Below, one piece after another: positions 61,182 through 64,000 of a stretch of DNA of 64,000 nt. The stretch's first letter is position 1. Each line of letters begins with the position of its first letter. Origin of the DNA: Shimia_B sp038527375 (GTDB taxonomy: Bacteria > Pseudomonadota > Alphaproteobacteria > Rhodobacterales > Rhodobacteraceae); NCBI GenBank assembly GCA_038527375.1, contig JBCBFU010000006.1, forward strand, positions 1 to 64,000, written 5' to 3'. The notes beneath the pieces are model-generated. The model was not told the origin of the DNA. It ran no database searches and saw nothing but the letters and a program-made list of their open reading frames with translations. Position numbers and translations under genes: made by a program.

Positions 61182-63197
61182 ATGCAATTGGGCCGATTGG
61201 GTAAAATCACAACGATACTGGGCGCGGCGGCGATTTGGCTGTCGGGGGCATCCGTGCAGGCCAACCCTGCCGCGGCCCTGCGCACCGCGTTGGACCACCG
61301 CGCCGCGGGCGATTGGCAGGCCGCGACCCAGGCCGCGCGCGGTGCAGGTCCGGTCGGGCGCGACATCATCGAATGGCACCGGCTGCGCGCGCAGGAGGGG
61401 ACCTTCGCCGAAGCGCGCGCCTTTCTGGCCCGCCGCCCGGATTGGCCGGGTCTGCCCTACCTGATTCAACGCAGCGAGCCGTCGATCCCTGAGGGCGCTG
61501 ACGCGGCACAGGTGCGCGCGTTCTTTGCCGATCAGGCGCCGCGAACCGGGACGGGCGCCATTCGGTTGGCTGATGCCACGGGTGGCGCCGCGGGCGATGC
61601 GATCCGGGTGGACGCATGGACCACGCTGTCCCTGAGCCTTGCGGAGGAGATGCGCCTTTACACCGAACACGCGCGTGTCCTCGCATCGCATCACTGGGCG
61701 CGCACGGACATGCTGCTGTGGCGGGGTCTCACGTCCGAGGCCCAGCGGATGCTGCCCCGTCTGGCCCCGGACCGACGGGCCTTGGCCGAGGCGCGGATCG
61801 CCGTGCGCGAGGATGCCGACGGCCTGACCGCCAAAATCGAAGCCGTGCCCGCCGCCTTGGCGGGTGATCCCGGGCTGGCCTATGAGAGGTTCCTGTATCG
61901 CGTGAACCGGGGCCGCATCGACGGGGCCATCGAGATCCTCGAAGGCCAGACCAATCTGGGAGAACCCGGGCGGTGGGCCAACCTGCGCCGCCGCTATGCC
62001 CGCCAATTGATGCGCGATGACCAGAACCGCCGTGCCTATGGGCTGGCGGCCCGCCATGGGCTGACGGAGGGTTCGCATTTCGCCGATCTAGAGTGGCTTG
62101 CAGGCTATATCGCCCTGCGCAAACTGCGCGATGCCGACACCGCGCTTCGCCATTTCGAGCGGTTTGAAACGGCTGTAGACACCCCGATTTCACTGGCCCG
62201 CGCCGCCTATTGGCAGGCCCGTGCCCATGCCGCCGTGGGCAATGATGACGCCGCCCGCGCGGATTACGCACGCGGGGCCACTCACCAAACGGCGTTCTAC
62301 GGGTTGCTGTCCGCCGAAGCGATCGGCGCACCTATGGACCCGGCCCTGACGGGGCGCGAGGATTTCGGGGACTGGCGCGGGGCGCCCTTTACCCGAAGCT
62401 CTGTGTTCGAGGCGGCGTTGCTCCTCCTTGCGGCGGGGGATTTGTCTCTGGGGGAACGGTTCCTGACCCATCTGGCTGAAAGCCTCGACCGGGATCAGGT
62501 GGGCAAGATGGCCGCGATGGCGCGCGAGATCGGAGAGCCGCATCTGGAGGTCATGATCGCAAAGCGCGGCGTGCAATATGGGATGGTGATCGAAGGGCCG
62601 TATTACGCCCTCCATCCATTGGCCCGCGATACGGGGTCCGTACCGCCCGAACTGGCGCTGGCCATTGCCCGGCGAGAGAGCGAGTTTGACCCCACGGTGG
62701 TGTCAGGCGTGGGCGCGCGCGGCCTGATGCAGCTGATGCCAGCGACCGCAGAGGAGATGGCGGGGGATCTGGGGCTGGCCTATTCCGGTGACCGGCTGCT
62801 GACCGATGCGGGCTACAACGCGCGTCTGGGGTTGGCTTATCTCGATGAATTGCAGCGCACCTTTGGCAACAGTCCCGTACAGATCGCAGCGTCCTATAAT
62901 GCGGGTCCAAGCCGCGCCTTTGCCTGGATGGAGCGATTTGGCGATCCCCGGTTGGGGGGCGTCGATATCGTCGACTGGATCGAACACATCCCGTTTCGCG
63001 AGACGCGCAATTACGTGATGCGTGTCACTGAGAGCCTGCCTATCTACCGCGCGCGGCTGTCGGGACAGACCGCGCCGATTGCCTTTACGCAAGAATTGAT
63101 CGGCTCGCTTCAGCCGCTCTCGCCGCCCGCGCCGGAACGCTCTCTCAGACCGCTGGCCCGGCCTGCCGGGCTGCCTTCTGTTCCCGCCACAGAGTGA
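61182..63197 (+). CDS. slt: Soluble lytic murein transglycosylase
   Basis: A 671-residue periplasmic enzyme that cleaves glycan strands to 1,6-anhydro muropeptides. A signal peptide (to VQA, about residue 25) is followed by a long alpha-superhelical domain and the C-terminal GH23 catalytic domain (about 485-620): IARRESEFDPTVVSGVGARGLMQLMPATAEEMA with the catalytic Glu, then AASYNAGPSRA and ETRNYVMRV. The last 53 bases overlap the convergent EamA gene, an unusually deep overlap. Confidence 0.95.
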   Translation: MQLGRLGKITTILGAAAIWLSGASVQANPAAALRTALDHRAAGDWQAATQAARGAGPVGRDIIEWHRLRAQEGTFAEARAFLARRPDWPGLPYLIQRSEPSIPEGADAAQVRAFFADQAPRTGTGAIRLADATGGAAGDAIRVDAWTTLSLSLAEEMRLYTEHARVLASHHWARTDMLLWRGLTSEAQRMLPRLAPDRRALAEARIAVREDADGLTAKIEAVPAALAGDPGLAYERFLYRVNRGRIDGAIEILEGQTNLGEPGRWANLRRRYARQLMRDDQNRRAYGLAARHGLTEGSHFADLEWLAGYIALRKLRDADTALRHFERFETAVDTPISLARAAYWQARAHAAVGNDDAARADYARGATHQTAFYGLLSAEAIGAPMDPALTGREDFGDWRGAPFTRSSVFEAALLLLAAGDLSLGERFLTHLAESLDRDQVGKMAAMAREIGEPHLEVMIAKRGVQYGMVIEGPYYALHPLARDTGSVPPELALAIARRESEFDPTVVSGVGARGLMQLMPATAEEMAGDLGLAYSGDRLLTDAGYNARLGLAYLDELQRTFGNSPVQIAASYNAGPSRAFAWMERFGDPRLGGVDIVDWIEHIPFRETRNYVMRVTESLPIYRARLSGQTAPIAFTQELIGSLQPLSPPAPERSLRPLARPAGLPSVPATE

Positions 63198-63999
63198 ACA
63201 GGCCAGCACCCACGACGATGGCCGCACCAATGGCCACGTTCGGGCGAATGACCTCGGAAAAGACAAGCACGCCGATAGCCGACCCGAAGACGAGGTGGAG
63301 ATAGGCAAAGGGCTGCACAGCGCTCGCCTCTGCGACCTCGTAGCATTTGATGAGAAGGTAGTGCCCCAACGCGCCCGAGGCACAGAGCGCAAACATCCAG
63401 CCCCAGTCGCGGGGCGACATCGGCTCCCAAAACCAGATGCCCACCGCCGTGATCGCGACGGCGCCTGCGGTGCCCGTGTAGAAGAACGAGGTCGCGGCGC
63501 TGTCTTGCCGCGCGGCGTAACGGGTCAAAAGCGCGTAGAGCGCAAAGAGCAGGCTGCTGAGCAACGGGATCGCGGCATAGATCGAAAAGACCCCGCCGCC
63601 CGGTTGCAGCAGGATCACGATGCCCACGAAGCCGATGCCGATGGCCACCCAGCGGTAAGGCCCGACCCGTTCGCCCAGCACCGGCCCCGACAGCGCCGCC
63701 ACAAGCAGGGGGTAGCCCGCAAAGATCGCCAAAGCCTCGGACAAGGGTAGGACCGTGAAGGCCCCCACCATCACGCAGATTTCGACCACGAGCAGGACGC
63801 CGCGAAAGACCTGAAGCCGGGGTTGGCGCGTGGCCGCGACAGCGCGCAGGCCTCCGCGTTCGCGCGACGCGATGGCGATCACGAAGGCCGCAAAGAACCA
63901 GTAGCGGAGCATCACGACCATCAGCACGTTGTATTCCCGCGCCAGATGCAGGCTGATCCCGTCCTGCAGCGCGAAGACAAAGGTCGTCGTCGCCATCAA
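63145..63999 (-). CDS. EamA/DMT-family permease (5' end cut by window)
   Basis: At least 284 residues of a ten-helix drug/metabolite transporter. Two EamA repeats are visible, the first opening within TTTFVFALQDGISLHLAREYN and the second around LLSSLLFALYALLTRYAARQD. The frame is open to the window edge and the first helix appears incomplete, so the start codon probably lies beyond 64000. Substrate unknown; such proteins often export amino acids or metabolites. The 3' end overlaps slt by 53 bases. Confidence 0.88.
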   Translation of the reverse strand: MMATTTFVFALQDGISLHLAREYNVLMVVMLRYWFFAAFVIAIASRERGGLRAVAATRQPRLQVFRGVLLVVEICVMVGAFTVLPLSEALAIFAGYPLLVAALSGPVLGERVGPYRWVAIGIGFVGIVILLQPGGGVFSIYAAIPLLSSLLFALYALLTRYAARQDSAATSFFYTGTAGAVAITAVGIWFWEPMSPRDWGWMFALCASGALGHYLLIKCYEVAEASAVQPFAYLHLVFGSAIGVLVFSEVIRPNVAIGAAIVVGAGLFTLWREQKAARQAGPAV

Positions 64000-64000
64000 A

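Overview
The window looks like ordinary chromosome from a GC-rich alphaproteobacterium, most likely a marine Rhodobacterales (Roseobacter-type) bacterium. The evidence is the high GC content, the alphaproteobacterial LexA-type operator GTTC-N7-GTTC in front of imuB, and Rhodobacterales-like gene content such as DUF2794, paired glnK-amtB, accD-folC and slt-dapA. I see no rRNA, tRNA, CRISPR array, insertion sequence, phage block or plasmid functions. Genes are packed tightly, with many ATGA/GTGA start-stop overlaps and many convergent pairs that share a 4-base stop overlap.

Layout. 0-6 kb: asd, a DUF4139 (MuiA-like) secreted protein, then a leftward group of carbonic anhydrase, SbtA-type bicarbonate permease, SbtB-type PII-like protein and a class D beta-lactamase. 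6-13.6 kb: an HPt-like protein that lacks the phospho-acceptor His, an M17 aminopeptidase translationally coupled to an NlpC/P60 hydrolase, DUF2794, an imuB without imuA or dnaE2 beside it, a cytochrome c', an I78-type inhibitor lipoprotein, and glutathione-dependent formaldehyde dehydrogenase. 13.6-21.9 kb: glycosyltransferase, a TetR repressor with a small secreted protein and repeated operators facing an AEC transporter, S-formylglutathione hydrolase, DUF188, a HAD hydrolase coupled to an ornithine-cyclodeaminase-like enzyme, an MFS carrier and ZapE. 21.9-31.9 kb: DinB-fold protein, LysM protein, folC-accD, CPBP protease, ilvD followed by three little-known genes, and a LysR regulator. 32-43.6 kb: OmpA-like, AhpD-like, GNAT, CinA-like, sfsA, map, peroxiredoxins, rsmD, a ferredoxin-reductase-type flavoprotein, and a five-gene coupled run ridA-gdpD-GNAT-pterin dehydratase-mscS. 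43.7-57.2 kb: a type I secretion ABC/HlyD pair, mlaA-mlaC, a class A PBP, glnK-amtB, a Rieske oxygenase, an aminotransferase coupled to mercaptopyruvate sulfurtransferase, and smpB. 57.3-60.1 kb: an unrecognised 464-residue protein, a 74-residue membrane protein and a divergent LysR gene lie between smpB and dapA. 60.2-64 kb: dapA, slt and an EamA permease cut by the window edge.

Several functions fit together: inorganic-carbon capture (can, sbtA, sbtB), formaldehyde oxidation (frmA and fghA, about 3 kb apart), ammonium uptake with its PII regulator (glnK, amtB), lysine and cell-wall supply (asd, dapA, slt, PBP1A), and outer-membrane lipid homeostasis (mlaA, mlaC). The least explained DNA is the 464-aa/74-aa/LysR block, a terminator-bounded non-coding stretch at 37.1-37.5 kb, a structured stretch at 6.65-6.88 kb, and the operator array at 15.48-15.56 kb.
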